The notes under the pieces were generated by a model, which searched no databases, was not told the DNA's origin, and saw nothing but the letters and a program-made list of their open reading frames with translations. A DNA stretch of 64,000 nt from Pyrus communis (taxonomy: Eukaryota > Streptophyta > Magnoliopsida > Rosales > Rosaceae). The stretch spans positions 5,870,872 to 5,934,871 of the forward strand of contig NC_084807.1 of the NCBI RefSeq assembly GCF_963583255.1. The letters are read 5' to 3'. This document shows positions 48,315-60,258 of this stretch, piece after piece (the stretch's first letter is position 1; the number at the start of each line of letters is the position of its first letter). The position numbers and the translations under genes are program-made.

Positions 48315-49033
48315 CCAATGGTTAGGCTAAAAGCCAAATTTGTTAGCTCGGAAAATTTAGCTTTTAGCCCATAAATAGCTTTTCTACTCCAACCGTTCTG
48401 ACCTAAAATTTTAGCCCAGAATTATGAAAGAATGAACTTAGACTATTTTTTTTCCTTAAATTAATTTTTTTTTAAATAAATATGTAGACTATCGTAAATT
48501 AATTTTATGAACATTTTAATCTAAAAATATTTAAATTCCGATAAATATTGAAAAATCACTAATTTTCCACAAAGCAAGCCTTCAACTTTCAATTCACCAA
48601 CTGTTCCGCCGCCAATGCAATTTTCTTGAAACTTTGCAATGATTTTATCCCACAAAACTTTCTTATTTTGATTTGTGCCAACTACACCATCTTCGCTAAC
48701 AAAAACTCATGCCCAGCATAAAGCAACGTCTTCCTCACAGGTCCAATTACGACCTCTAATATGCTCTCTTGCCATGTTGAACAATTTGGAAATGGAAAGA
48801 AATGGTAGAAAGATAAATTAGAAGAATTATACGAGAAAATTGAGTTTTGTATGGATGTTTGAACAAATACATAGGTATTTATAGAGTTTTTGGGTGAATT
48901 TTGAGTTAAATAATTTTTTTTTTAATTATTTTAGCCGTTGAATTTAAATTTGAGCCGTTAGATCTTTTTTTTTTTTACCATTAGATTTGATTGTATTCGA
49001 TCTCAGTTGTTGGATTCAATGTATTTTAAAATA

Positions 49034-49955
49034 GGATAAATTACACTTTCATACCTCAGGTTTGAGGTCTATTTCAATTTTTTACAACATCTTCAAAACA
49101 TTTCACTTTCATACCTTAAGTACTATTTTATTTCAAAATAATACCTCCGTTATATTTTCCATCTATTGATTCGTTAAATGCTGACGTGGCTGCCAAATGT
49201 CTACCACATGGCAAAAAAAATATTTTTTTTATTTTTTTTAAAACCTAAATCTTCTAAAAAAAAAAAAAAAAAAAAAACTGAAATAAACATCCCCATCAAC
49301 CCCCCAAACCAAAACCTAGAAACCCAATAACCCCCCCAACACCTGCGTGAGTCAAAAAGTGGGCGGTTTTGAACAGCATCTCGTGCACATCCACGGTAAT
49401 TAGAGGGGAAGAAGGGGGGGGGGGGAAGACGAACTTTAGGGATTTTTTTTTTATCTTCCTGGGTTGCAGGGAAGAAGATGAAGATGGGGAGATGGGTTTG
49501 GGGGTTGCGGGGAGAAGAGAGGAGGATGAGGGGGATAAGGTTTCAGTTTTATTATTTATTTATTTATTTCTCTAGGTTGTAGGTAAGGGGTTGGGGGAAG
49601 AAGATGAAGATGGAGGAGAAGAGAGGGGAAGATTTTTTTGGGGGTGGGGGGGGGGGGGGGGGGGGGAGGGGGGAAGATGTACTGAAGGGTTTTTTTTTTT
49701 TTTTTTTTTTAATTTTTTTAATTTTTTTAATTTATAATATTTAGAAGATTTAGGTTTATTAAAAAAAATTATTTTTTTTTGCCATGTGGCAAAGATTTGG
49801 CAGCCACGTCAGTATTTAACGGATCAATGGATGGAAAATGTAACAGAGGTATTATTTTAAAATAAAATAGTACTTAAGATATAAAGTGAAATGTTTTGAA
49901 GATGTAAGGAATTGAAATAGACCCCAAACCTGATGTATGAAGGTGTAATTTACCC
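49034..49955. mobile_element. Non-autonomous Mutator-like element, same family as 27,813
   Basis: 922 bp between perfect 9-bp duplications TTTAAAATA (49025-49033, 49956-49964). Terminal inverted repeats of about 220 bp start GGATAAATTACACTTTCATA and end GGTGTAATTTACCC. Only one terminal repeat per end, unlike the 27,813 copy. The interior has A-, G- and T-homopolymer runs (about 49,257-49,277, 49,645-49,670, 49,690-49,712) and GAAGATGAAGATGG repeats. Confidence 0.88.
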
Positions 49956-50325
49956 TTTAAAATAACATATTCTAAAAAAAATTAATTTGAATCTGGACCG
50001 TTTGATCAACCAACGATCCTTAGATCTCAGTCCTTGGTTTAAAAATAGAGCCGTTGGGGTTTTTTTGGATGGCCGACAACCTATGACAGAGGGGCCCACC
50101 CCTGTCGGGCAATGTCTGTAAGCCCATCGCATGGGCACGTTGGAGAGTGACCGGGCCGAGACTGGCCCAACTGCCCGCGAGTCCACTCGCATGGGAGGGG
50201 ATTTGGCCCAGTTTTGGCATTTGGCTTGGGTTGGAGTGGGTTTCTTTTTTTTTTTTTGGGGGGGGGGTGGGAGAGAGAGAGAGTATAGGGGGAATTTGGC
50301 ATTTAGCCCATTGTTGGAGATGGTC

Positions 50326-51903
50326 TAAGGGGGAGGAGGTGGGCTTAGGCTCACAATGAGTTAGCAATAATGTGATTCAATCAATTGTTTATTAAATATT
50401 ATTTTATCTGTTCTTAATGTAAATTCTATAGAGACCGATTTTATTATGTGAATTCAACTATTTTAATTGGTTTATGAGGGGTTTCTTCAAGCATAATCTA
50501 AGATTATTCATTTACTTTAAATATTTGACTCTCCTTTTATCAATTTATACATATAAATACATTTAAAACATGTAAGTCACATGTCGCATGCTGTAATTCA
50601 GAAAATATCTTCGGCTCGCGCGTGAACACGTACACGAAGGCTAGTATGACCAATGTGAGAAATGCTTCAGCATGTTGCTCCAAATTTGTATTTCTGGCTT
50701 TGTCTTCTTCTTGCTGGGGGCTTCAATGCTTTGAACATGCCAGACAATTACTTATATTTTTAATTTCTGCAAACAAAAAAGAGAAACTCGACCGTCTTGT
50801 AATTATCAACACGCAATTTTTTTTTCTCTTTTAAATTAAAAAATCCGGCATATTTTATTGGTTAAATTTGATGTGAACTCTTGAAATGAAGAACAAAAAA
50901 TTCTGCTGCAAAATCCAAAATTTTACAGGTAAATATCAGATGATGGAAAAGTTATTAATTCAAAAAAATGTTTATAGAGAGCAGAAGTTTTATCCTACGT
51001 AGATTCTGGATTTTGGTGTTACATTAGCAATCAAATTAAACGTTACTTTTACTTTGTTTTATAATTTGTGTCACTATTTGAATTTCACCCCCATTTTCCA
51101 CAGGCGCCTAAAGAAATCCATCATTCAGGTCTACCAACCCACAGTTTGAACCCTAAATTCAGGAACTCATGAAAGCAAATTTACAATACCGAATGCTGGT
51201 TTCGCAAAGAGTTTCATTTCGGATTGGATTAACTTGTAACAGCTTTTGTTTATCACATAATATATTCAGTTTGATAAGTGACAACGTAGTAGAAGAAATC
51301 TAGCTACTAACGACGTATGGAATTACTAAACATAGGTGATCTCAGGAACATCTAAACGTTACACAAAACCACGGTCTGCTTCAAACCAACATGATGAACG
51401 CCGAGTAACTGGCAAACTTCAGTAGGACTCTCAGCGTGTAGAAGAAAACACAGGATACTCAACATCTAGCAATACTTGACAGAATATAGTAAGAATGCCA
51501 GCATACAATGAAGGTCTAAATTAAATCAACAAAGTCCAGCTTGCAGAAAAGGTTGAAGAAAAAGGAGATAAATTATTAGAAAGGAGACGAAAATTGCCTC
51601 ATGTGTTGCCTACTTCTACCAAAACACAGATAAATTGCTTCTTTTGTTGCATACTTAGCATCGAGAATCGTACAATAGCGATCGCTGGAGAAACTACGAA
51701 ACAATAGGTTCACATGAGGAATATCTAAACATTTTACATGGTCAGGCTTCGAATGAAGAGAACACACATTGACATTGAAATCTGTTATGCAGAAGCTAAA
51801 TATACACATATAAGTCTAACATAATAAGGCGAAGTTCCAATTTCCAATATGTTCCCCTTTTTACAAAAGACTGGCAAAACTAGGTCAGATTAACTGGTGA
51901 ACT
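50326..51903. other. Intergenic DNA
   Basis: No gene supported. The right part (51,300-51,900) is probably the 3' UTR side of the minus-strand gene that ends at 51,904. Confidence 0.4.
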
Positions 51904-53724
51904 TCAACTGTAGCTTCGATTTGCTTTCTTCTCTTGTTTCTTTCTCTTTGCTGCAGCTTTGGGTGACTGAGCAATCGGCCTTTTCCGGTTAAGGAAATGC
52001 GAAAGAAACTCCTCCTGTGGCACAAGAGCTCCATGTGTAGTCTGAGATGACAGATTAACTGCAGTTTCTGTAACTTTTGACAAATTTGAAACTACAATCA
52101 CATCCTTCAAATTCTCCGCCATTTCAGAAAATGCATGAGTCCTGCTCTCGTACTACAACCAACCAAAGCATGCAATATATCAGATCACTCCACTTCTCAA
52201 GCAAAAAATGCAAAGAACATAGCAAAAGTATTCTCATTGATACAAGTCAACGTAGCAAAAATAATTGACGTACTGCCTCAAGTTTGGCAAGAGCAATTTC
52301 CAACTTCATCGATAGCTTATGGTTTTCGTTTGCTAAAGCCTCAATCTGAAAATAAAAGGAAAGGATATAATCATTGCAGATTCCACAAACAAAAGGAAGA
52401 TAGTAAATATATTTATGAGAATAACCTTTTGGGAATCTGCATATGATCTTTTGTACATCAACTCTGGGTTTTCACAGAAGGATGAGTGTTTACCCCCTGC
52501 CTGATTTTGCAACACCGATAAGAGAACAAAAAGGGCTACAATGAAGTAATACAGCTAAATAGATATAACTAAACACAAAAATGCTAATTATCTCCATGGA
52601 GGGGTGAACTGTGAATAGATTGAGTACCTTTGAGTTCCTTGCTTCCAAAAGTTGCATAATATAGTCAACTTTTTCTTCCAAGCTTTTCTCGCCTGAGGTT
52701 GACCCGTGCATTTTATGGGTAGGTTGTTCTTCTGCACTTCCACTTTCGCCAGCGGTTGTATCTTCAAGCACAGGTTCTGTATTCTCGTTTCCAGCAGGCA
52801 GAATACCATTTTGGAAACGCAAGGATCGCCTAACAACAGCACAATTGTACTTTGTTTTCTTCCTTAAACAAGTTTTGGTTGTTTTCTCCATCAGAGGGTC
52901 TGGATTTTCGTGGTTCTGGTTCATTATCTTCAACTGCAAACCTTCAGGGTGCCCCTCCGCATTCTCAGATAAAGGATCTGTGCCTTCACGCTTTGATTTG
53001 AACACCGTGATCAGTAAATAGCTGAACAAACTACAATTATCACACTATATTCGGGATGTTCAACGTGATGAAAGTGAGGTTCCACCATAAAACCAATCAT
53101 ATAAACACAGTAAACCTTGTCCCTCACCAATGTGGTGACGGATTTTCAAGCCTACACGTGGACAACTGGGTGACGTAGAGCGCGTGTGGCTGTTGGGCAT
53201 CACACGTGGACAACCTTGCTCTGATACCATGATGAAAGTGAGGTTCCACCATAAACCCAATTTGGCAATATAAAAAGTAGCCTAACATCATATAAACACA
53301 TAGCAAACCTTGTCCCCCACCAATGTAGGACAACTCTCAACACAACATAACAAAAGCCATTCCATTCATAGGAGAATACCAAGCATTGCTAATCAAAGCA
53401 CAGAAACTGAAGGGATATTATTTAGTCAAACTGCAACTACACATGCACTCAATCTTTAGAGGGTGCTAGGATCAGTCATGCACGGGATCGTCCATGCTTT
53501 GTGGATCTTGCAAGCATGAACGGACACGACCGATCCAAGCATTTCCCCCACAAAACCTTTATAATTAATCACGTATCACACCACAAAACAATGATCTGAC
53601 AAATTAAAAAAATAATAAACAATAAAAATGTAGCATGTAAAAAGAAAAATATACAAATGGATAGAAAAAAAATATGTTTGATGAAGAGAAAGCTTACCAT
53701 GCGAGACACTTCTTCTTCGTTCAT
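51904..53724 (-). CDS. Uncharacterised nuclear/coiled-coil protein, 261 aa
   Basis: Five exons: 53724-53698 (MNEEEVSRM), 52990-52628, 52500-52426, 52345-52274, 52152-51904; phases all zero. I do not recognise the family. Residues 10-125 are polar with basic runs (KTTKTCLRKKTKYN) and acidic Ser/Glu stretches. From about residue 115 a coiled coil is likely (LEEKVDYIMQLLEARNSK; IEALANENHKLSMKLEIALA). The C-terminus is rich in Lys/Arg (NRKRPIAQSPKAAAKRKKQE) and looks like a bipartite nuclear localisation signal. The first intron's acceptor (AAATCAAAG|CGT) is chosen because nearer alternatives give stops; it is the weakest point of the model. Intron 1 contains a TRIM. Confidence 0.65.
53066..53342 (-). 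mobile_element. TRIM (mini LTR retrotransposon), nearly complete
   Basis: On the minus strand: 5' LTR 53342-53231 (starts TGTTGAGAGTTGTCC, ends CTTTCATCA), immediately followed by TGGTATCAGAGC (53230-53219), the classic primer-binding site for initiator methionine tRNA. About 80 bp of internal DNA follows, then a partly deleted 3' LTR (53140-53066). Flanks CAACG and CAACA form a likely 5-bp duplication with one change. No coding capacity. It lies in intron 1 of the 261-aa gene, in the same orientation. Confidence 0.85.
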
Positions 53725-53960
53725 TGAAGCAAATACAGGGCAAGTGATGAGCAGCAAGTCTGTTTAAGAAGAGGAGGAGCAGGAGCACCGGTGGGAGTGT
53801 AGTAAACATCACCTTTTACGTGGCGGCATATGATTTGTTCTCAATATTCGAACCTTTCCCGTCAAATTATGTCTTCATTTCTGCTTTGTGTCTTGGGAAA
53901 GGTATAAAGACATGTGGTTTCTAATTTTTGTTCTTTTTTATCTCCAATGTAAATTATTAA
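53725..53960 (-). promoter_or_regulatory. Upstream region of the 261-aa gene
   Basis: Short region between the start codon at 53,724 and the TIR element at 53,961. A promoter is expected here but no element could be placed. Confidence 0.35.
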
Positions 53961-54571
53961 ATCATCTCTAATGGAGTAGGCAAATACAATAAAAAAAATA
54001 TTTTTAAAAGGATTGATCTGGTAAATTATCTACTCAATTGAGAAATATTAGGGAAAACAATGTTACTCTTACAATATATTTGTATTATTTTTCTAATAAA
54101 AATGAGCTCATATGTATTAGTAGGCCCTATCTCCATTAAATAGATGATGTAAATATGTGATAAGTGTATATTACTCATGTTGAGGAGACTCTTTTAAAAT
54201 GGAACTTTTTATGAACTCTCTGTCATTTCACAGTTTAATGTCAATTCTCGTGTCAATATTATAAAACACTGCGCCAAAAACATGAGGAGGCAAAGAGTCT
54301 TACTTTTAATAAAATCTCCTTTAACATTTCTCCTACTGAATTACCAAATGAAAAAAAAAATGTGACACTCTAATCAAATAAGCAAACCAAGTAAGCAAAA
54401 ATTTATTTTATTATTTTCATTTTTATCTTTTTTATCCCTGTTATCTTTCTCCACATTTTTCACCTATATGATAACTCACATAATTCTTTTCTCCAAATTT
54501 TGCCAACTACCGTGCCACTTTGTTGATGCCTCAATATATTATATTTTCATTCAGTTTAAATTGATAACTAT

Positions 54572-54602
<31 letters not shown>

Positions 54603-55237
54603 GTATAGGTCTTTGGTTTGCAAAATCTGAAAACATAGAAGAAACACATGATCATATTCAAAGCAGTTTTCTTCCAAAAGTTACAAGGATGCTAACAAAA
54701 ATAAATATTATTAGAAACATGATATGATGCTAGGGTTGCTAGCAAAGCTTTTAACCCCAGCTTATGCGTGAGGTTCCCAATGATCCAGTTTAAATAAACC
54801 AAGACTCCCCAGAACAAACTAGTTGCAACGAACGATGCCCAAAAGGGCCAGAACAAATTCTTACCTTGAGGAGAAACAAGAGAGATTTTTCAGTCTATTG
54901 GGAACGCGGTCGAATACACCAAATATCATAATATAATTAATTGGAAAAAATTTCGACATATTATATAATAACATATGCCGTATGTACTTATGTTCTAGGC
55001 ATACTGAAAGATCTCTCGAGAAAAAGAGATGTGGAAGGAAGAGAAGATGGATCAATAGAAATAGATAAGTAGCGTCCAATTTATCTACACACGTTGAAGT
55101 AGGCAATGTTGTATATTTAAGGGAAGCATGCAAAGTTTGGCTACTCATCTGCTTACCAAATTGGAGCTTGATTTTGCTTACATGGCTCATCAAATTCATT
55201 TCATTACTCATTTGCCTACTTCATTGGAGATGCTCTT
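53961..55237. mobile_element. TIR element of about 1.27 kb
   Basis: Left CATCTCTAATGGAGTAGGCA and right TGCCTACTTCATTGGAGATG are inverted copies with two mismatches. The inside is AT-rich with a ~28-bp poly(T) (54,575-54,602) and no transposase. I could not fix the target duplication, so hAT versus Harbinger is open. Confidence 0.55.
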
Positions 55238-55647
55238 CTCTAATGGTTTGATCCAATACAAATACATTTATCTTACTAGTTTGTATGCTTTCATCGTGTG
55301 TAAAATTCGAGTCATGTGGAGTGTTGTATTTGAAATCGGCTTATTTACTCTAACACTCCCTGAAACTCAATTTCATTCTTAATTTGCCTCCTGAAACTCA
55401 AAATGTCTCACTTAACATCGTGAACGTCAACATTGTGTCTGATGTGTAAAAAATATATATAGATTACAATGTGTTGTTATTGGCACTTGTGGTCCTCATT
55501 TTTTTTCTCAATGTATACATTTCTATGAAGGGAATCGTTCTTAACACTCCAAAAATCTTATTTTACACTCCAAACTTTCTATAATTAGAAAGAAAAATAC
55601 ATTGTAGAGTGTAGAATGAGATTTTTTGAGTGCTAATAACAGTTTCC
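55238..55647. other. AT-rich spacer
   Basis: No gene seen between the TIR element and the 3' flank of the NDUFAF3-like gene. Confidence 0.4.
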
Positions 55648-55680
55648 GTATGGTAAAAGTGCAGCAACCACAATCCCGCA
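55648..55680 (-). pseudogene. Relic duplicate of the last NDUFAF3 exon
   Basis: The sequence CCGTATGGTAAAAGTGCAGC (55,647-55,666) repeats CCGTATGGCAAAAGTGCAGC (55,807-55,826) in the last coding exon, about 160 bp away and in the same orientation. It encodes a fragment like RIVVAALLPYG. It lies downstream of the stop. Confidence 0.7.
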
Positions 55681-55793
55681 GTTATTGTAGTCGACATTAT
55701 ACTAATAAGCTGATGACCAGGAAGCTAGTTATTGTAGTCGAGACTGCTAGAAAAAATATGCAGAAAGCCAGCATCCTGCAGTCGGTCTATAGA

Positions 55794-58499
55794 TCATGAG
55801 GAAATCCCGTATGGCAAAAGTGCAGCTGCCACAATCCTCCCTTCCTCATTGAGTATGTTGTAGGTCGATACAGCATTTTTCTGAAACAAAACAAGACCAT
55901 ATTATTAGCTCTGTAGCAGAATCAACAATTGTTATCAAGTCCATTCAACTTGTGCACGATTTACCGCATCAGTTTTGCGGGTTTTCCAGTACTAGAAACA
56001 AAATGCATTCGTATACAGGCACCAATCCGAAGAGGAAGTGCCAAAATTAGAAGAAATGCGGCAAAAATACCATTTTTGTTCATTCTCGTTCTGGAAATGT
56101 TGCAAGTTTGGTTGATTTAATTGCTCTCTTCTATACACAAGGTTAAGGATCCACTGCTACTCTTGCTAATAACAGTACCAGTACGGCTGTTGGACATGGC
56201 AGAATCAATCACACAACTTCTCTTCAGTTCTCAATGTTCATTTTGTTCATTAGTAACTCTTCTTAATTTCAAAATCGAATCCTTGGTATTTTAGGAAGGG
56301 AAATGATAAACACATGCCTTTTTTATCCTCTCACATATACCCCTGTTTAATTTTGTCCGTTGTTCTTGATTTATTCAATCCGATGATCAGAAATAAAGAG
56401 GGGTGTGTGAGAAGCTAAAAAAGGTGTATGAAAATCACTTCCTTTTAGGAATTCTGTCTTGACATCGGCTTTGCTTACAAAACTATGATACACAGATATT
56501 TGTCAGATAAATCCAAACACTATGTCACCATTGCAAACATAACATGCACGAAAGAAATCAAGTCAAAAGGAAAAGAAGTAGAAGCTACAATGAACTATAC
56601 CGTGTCAATGGCTTCTAGTTTCATTCCAGTAGACCGGATGAAGCATTGTAGTTCAGGACTTACAGGTTCAATGTACCTTCCACAGCCAATTATCAAAATC
56701 TCTGAAATTTCAAAAGAAGAGGTCAAAATAAAAATCAAAGGCTGTTAGAACCAGAACTGTTACAACAGAACTCAACTGTAGAGATCAGAAGAATTACAAT
56801 AGAAGCATAAACTTCAGAATAAAGAGAAAAACCAGTGATATTATTTCCTGTGATTTTGGTCGGATAAACCTACGCAGACTTTACATTATTTACTTTGGGG
56901 CCACAAATTTTCAGGAAACCCAGATCAGTCACCGATTTCTGATTTTGTGAAGTGAATGGGAAAGAGGAAGGGAGGAAGAAGCTAGCATCTCTACTTTCAC
57001 CAGATTATTACCATTATCGCCAGATATGGCAGGCCCGAAAACTACACCCTTTGTTTTCAAGTTTCTAAATATTCTATTCCATTTGTTCAAATATTCTATT
57101 CCATTAACATTGTTTTCCCATCATCTTCTCAATTTGTTTCCGAAGATGGCAGGATCCCATTATCTTCATCTTCCCATTTACAACACCAAATATACTCAAA
57201 ATGGAGATGGAAACAGTGAGGCATACAACCTTCCTCTCTCCAAATAAAATTTGAATCTCCTTTTTAGGCACGATTGAATCTCCTCTCACCAAAATAATCC
57301 CATCGCAGGATTAGAATTCCAATCTCTAAACAACAAAGCTTTTCTATTCACAAACTCTTCATTGTTTGTTAATCTGAATTACAAGGGCATATCTATAAAG
57401 CCTTAAACCTAATGAACACAGGAAAGTAATCGTATTATAGGAAAGAAATCCTAATCCAAAATAGAATAGGAAACTAGTTCTAATCCTAATCAAACTGGAA
57501 AGAATCTTAATCCTTATAAAAGTAGGAAATCCAAAGACTAAAGCCCTAAATATTAAAATACGAACCTTAGAGGTAAAAGACTAAAACACCATTTGATTTA
57601 GGGCAGAAAAGCATATAGTCCAATTAAAAGGAAACTTTCAGAGAGTGGGTCATACACCAGCCCGTCACACACAAGATGGCATTTATTTCTTCGATTGTTG
57701 ATAAAACCAAAATTTATGAGGACTCTGCCATGAACCTTTCATAAGCTTTCTTGAAGCTTGCATATCTTGTGCAATACAATAATATGAAGAAGGGTGTGAA
57801 AAATGAGACCATGTATTTGTTTTGTTTTGGCAGATGACAGGGGTTCTGTTTAGAAGCATGCATCCAAACCAACGAACAAAGGAAAAGGAACGAACAGATA
57901 TATCCTATTTCACATTTGCTCAAATGAATGAGAGGGCTAGTTTCTGCATATGCCATCATATGCGCATGTCCATGTGTGTTTGTGAGTCATGCACGTCAGT
58001 AATTACTTATTCAGAATGTACTTGATGACTCTGTACTGAATAAATACTTTTTGATACGCAGATTATTATTAGCTGGGTTCAGTTGAAGTTCGGTTAAGGA
58101 AATTGGCCTTGTAAAGTTTTGTCTACACGTGCCTATACAAAAATAATCTCTGGAGGACAAGCTATAACAAGGTGCACGTGAAACATAACAGGATTAAAAT
58201 GCGACTTGAATTTTACCTGGTACAGGTCGCACGGTTCGAAAGATGGATAGGCTGCACAACACCATAAAATCCATTAACAGCCAGTTACTTGAGCCTCACA
58301 ATCACCATACCACCATTCTAATGTACTATAAAAACTAAAATTTGCATGCATTCATACATGTTTGTAATGAAAGCTAGGCAAAGACTTCAACCGAAAGAAG
58401 CAAAAATATCAAAATCCTCATAACAACCTTAAACAAACAAAGTATTAATCTTTATCTTCCCTTGGTTTTAGGAATAATTAACAGGATGATTAAGTAAGT

Positions 58500-58542
<43 letters not shown>

Positions 58543-58912
58543 TCAGTAGTGATTTGAGAGAACTTGTTGGGAGCCCAAGACATCAACATGTTTCCAACAC
58601 ACAGTAGGCTTCCTTCATAGTCCACCCCATTCACTGTGAACCCTGTGTCCGTGTACCTTCACAGACAGTGGCAAAATGGTAATTTCCTTGAGAAAATTTC
58701 AGAGAGAGAGATGAGAGATAATTGCAATAATACCGTTGAAACCGAAGCTGGTCGCTGGGGACCTTGTCGATGAGATTGATCTGATCGTAGAGAGAGAAGG
58801 CGCGTCTCAGCGACGGCAGCGATTGCGGGTTTGCGGGTTTCCGGTGGGCTTCCTTCTGGAGGCTCCGAATGAGGCTCGGCAGTGCCCCCATGGCTCTCAC
58901 TCTCATCCCCAT
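55794..58912 (-). CDS. NDUFAF3: NDUFAF3-like mitochondrial complex I assembly factor (Mth938 domain)
   Basis: Five exons give 172 aa: 58912-58734, 58656-58540, 58251-58217, 56701-56601, 55880-55794. All GT-AG with matching phases. The start at 58,912 fits plant homologues that begin M-x-RxxAxGALPSLIRSL; an upstream in-frame ATG (58,972) would add 20 residues. The N-terminus is basic and presequence-like. The core shows AFSLYDQINLIDKVPSDQLR, FTVNGVDYEGSLLCVGNMLM, RTVRPVPEILIIGCGRYIEP, FIRSTGMKLEAIDT and TYNILNEEGRIVAAALLPYG, the Mth938-like fold of NDUFAF3/C3orf60-type proteins. In animals NDUFAF3 works with NDUFAF4 at an early step of complex I assembly in the matrix; the plant role is inferred. 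A (CA)n tract abuts the second donor. Confidence 0.9.
56702..58216. other. Long third intron of the NDUFAF3-like gene
   Basis: AT-rich intron of about 1.5 kb. No gene or bounded repeat found. Confidence 0.45.
58502..58539 (-). repeat. (CA/GT)n microsatellite touching a splice donor
   Basis: About 19 CA units. On the gene's strand exon 2 of the NDUFAF3-like gene ends GATAG and the intron begins directly with GTGTGTGT. Confidence 0.95.
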
Positions 58913-59254
58913 CTCTCCCTCTCTGATATCTGAAATTCGTCGGAGAAATCTATGTTTAGCTGAAAATTTCAAGTGGGGATCGAAGAAAATGGAAAATCAA
59001 ACGTGGGTTCGATTCCAAATCTGAAAAACGTTGAAGAAAGTTGAGAATTGATGATTGGAATTGGTGGGGTGACAGGAAGCAAAGCATAGCAGAGGTTTTT
59101 CCTGCCATTGCCAAAGAGCGAAACGGTGGCATATACAACAGCAGCGCCGGCTTGGCGCGGACTAGACATGGGTTTGGGTCATGAGTCGGGTCATTTTGCC
59201 CAGGCCTCCCACTTGAATGGGCTTGAGCCGCTGGCGTTGGCCTTCTCGTTGTGT

Positions 59255-59912
59255 GAAGGCCATCTCCAACCAAATCAGTTCTGTTTAATCCTTTTTGTTC
59301 GTATTATATTTCTACAAGAAATTATTTTTTAATAAACAGTGATTAGCCTTATTTATATACAATCTTCAAGCGAATGGGCTAATTTTTAGTTTTCTTAATA
59401 ATTTATTATTTTAAGTTCGTTCTTTAATTTTATTAGTTTATTGAATTAAACTACTATATTAAAATAAAGTTTTCGAGCATATTTTAAGTGCACTTGTCAC
59501 TAAATATTTTTTTAAGTTTCATATTATTCAATATTTTAGTTTTACTTGCATGTTAACAACTTAGACATTAAAATGAGATAAGATACTATGGAAAGGTGAA
59601 AAGGATGTGAGAAATGATGTGGAAATGGCATAGGTATTTATAGGGAAAATAAATTAGAATTTTTCATTTTTTTTAAATTTCGTTTAAAAATAAATAAATA
59701 AATAAGACTACATGACGTCAGCTAGCAGCACAGCTAGCCCCAATTGAATAGGTTGGCTATGCTTGCCCAACCCGCTGCCCATATGGCTGAATTTTGGCCC
59801 AATGGGTCCCAAGGGTTTTTAGATCAAACCTTAATTTGAGATGAGTTTTGTGTCAAAACGGGCTATCATTTGGCCTATAGCCCTAAGCCGCCCCGATTGG
59901 AAATGGCCTAAA
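59255..59912. mobile_element. MITE-like element with GGCCATCTCCAA-type ends
   Basis: Left AGGCCATCTCCAACC and right GATTGGAAATGGCCT are inverted. The ends resemble those of the element at 47,870 (GACCATCTC). The inside is AT-rich with GGCTAT/AGCC motifs. No certain target duplication. Confidence 0.5.
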
Positions 59913-60028
59913 TGATGATATCCTAATTATGGGGAAGTTGGTCAACTACCAAGCTTCAATTTGCCACATACTCCAAAGATTACTTTTGAAAAAACAAAAG
60001 AAAGATAACTTCTAGAAGGCGCTTCGGG

Positions 60029-60210
60029 TTTGTTTGGTACTGCTATGTTGTTTTAAAAAATTGCTTCTGTTGTGTTATGAAAATAAACAGTTGTAGAATA
60101 AAGTTGTTAAGTGTTTGATAAACTTTTTTTTTGGTAAAAGTGATTTTAACAAAAAAAAAAAAAAAAAAAAAACAAATAGTGTTTGAGTGTTTGGTAAACT
60201 TTTATATAAA
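60029..60210 (+). mobile_element. Degraded, truncated third copy of the 343-bp Harbinger-like MITE
   Basis: GGTTTGTTTGGTACTGCTAT, then GCTTCTGTTGTGTTATGAAA and GTGTTTGGTAAACTTTTAT follow the first half of the copies at 14,515 and 32,158. The right half is missing. Confidence 0.7.
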
Positions 60211-60258
60211 TTGTTTTGAATATGTTAAATGCCTAAAATGGATATGACATTTAATGTA

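Larger units (their letters stand above)
47870..50325. mobile_element. PIF/Harbinger-like element containing two younger insertions
   Basis: Ends GACCATCTCTAA and TTGGAGATGGTC are inverted (one mismatch) and both are flanked by TAA (47867-47869, 50326-50328), the target duplication of this superfamily. The element is 2,456 bp. It contains a palindromic Cassandra LTR (47883-48314), 13 bp from its left end, and a Mutator-like element (49034-49955). The host sequence proper therefore is about 1.1 kb and has no transposase frame that I can see. Order of events: the host element inserted first, the others later. Confidence 0.75.

Noticed and set aside
54861..55211. 116-codon minus ORF
   Set aside because: AT-rich interior of a TIR element, with no recognisable protein features.
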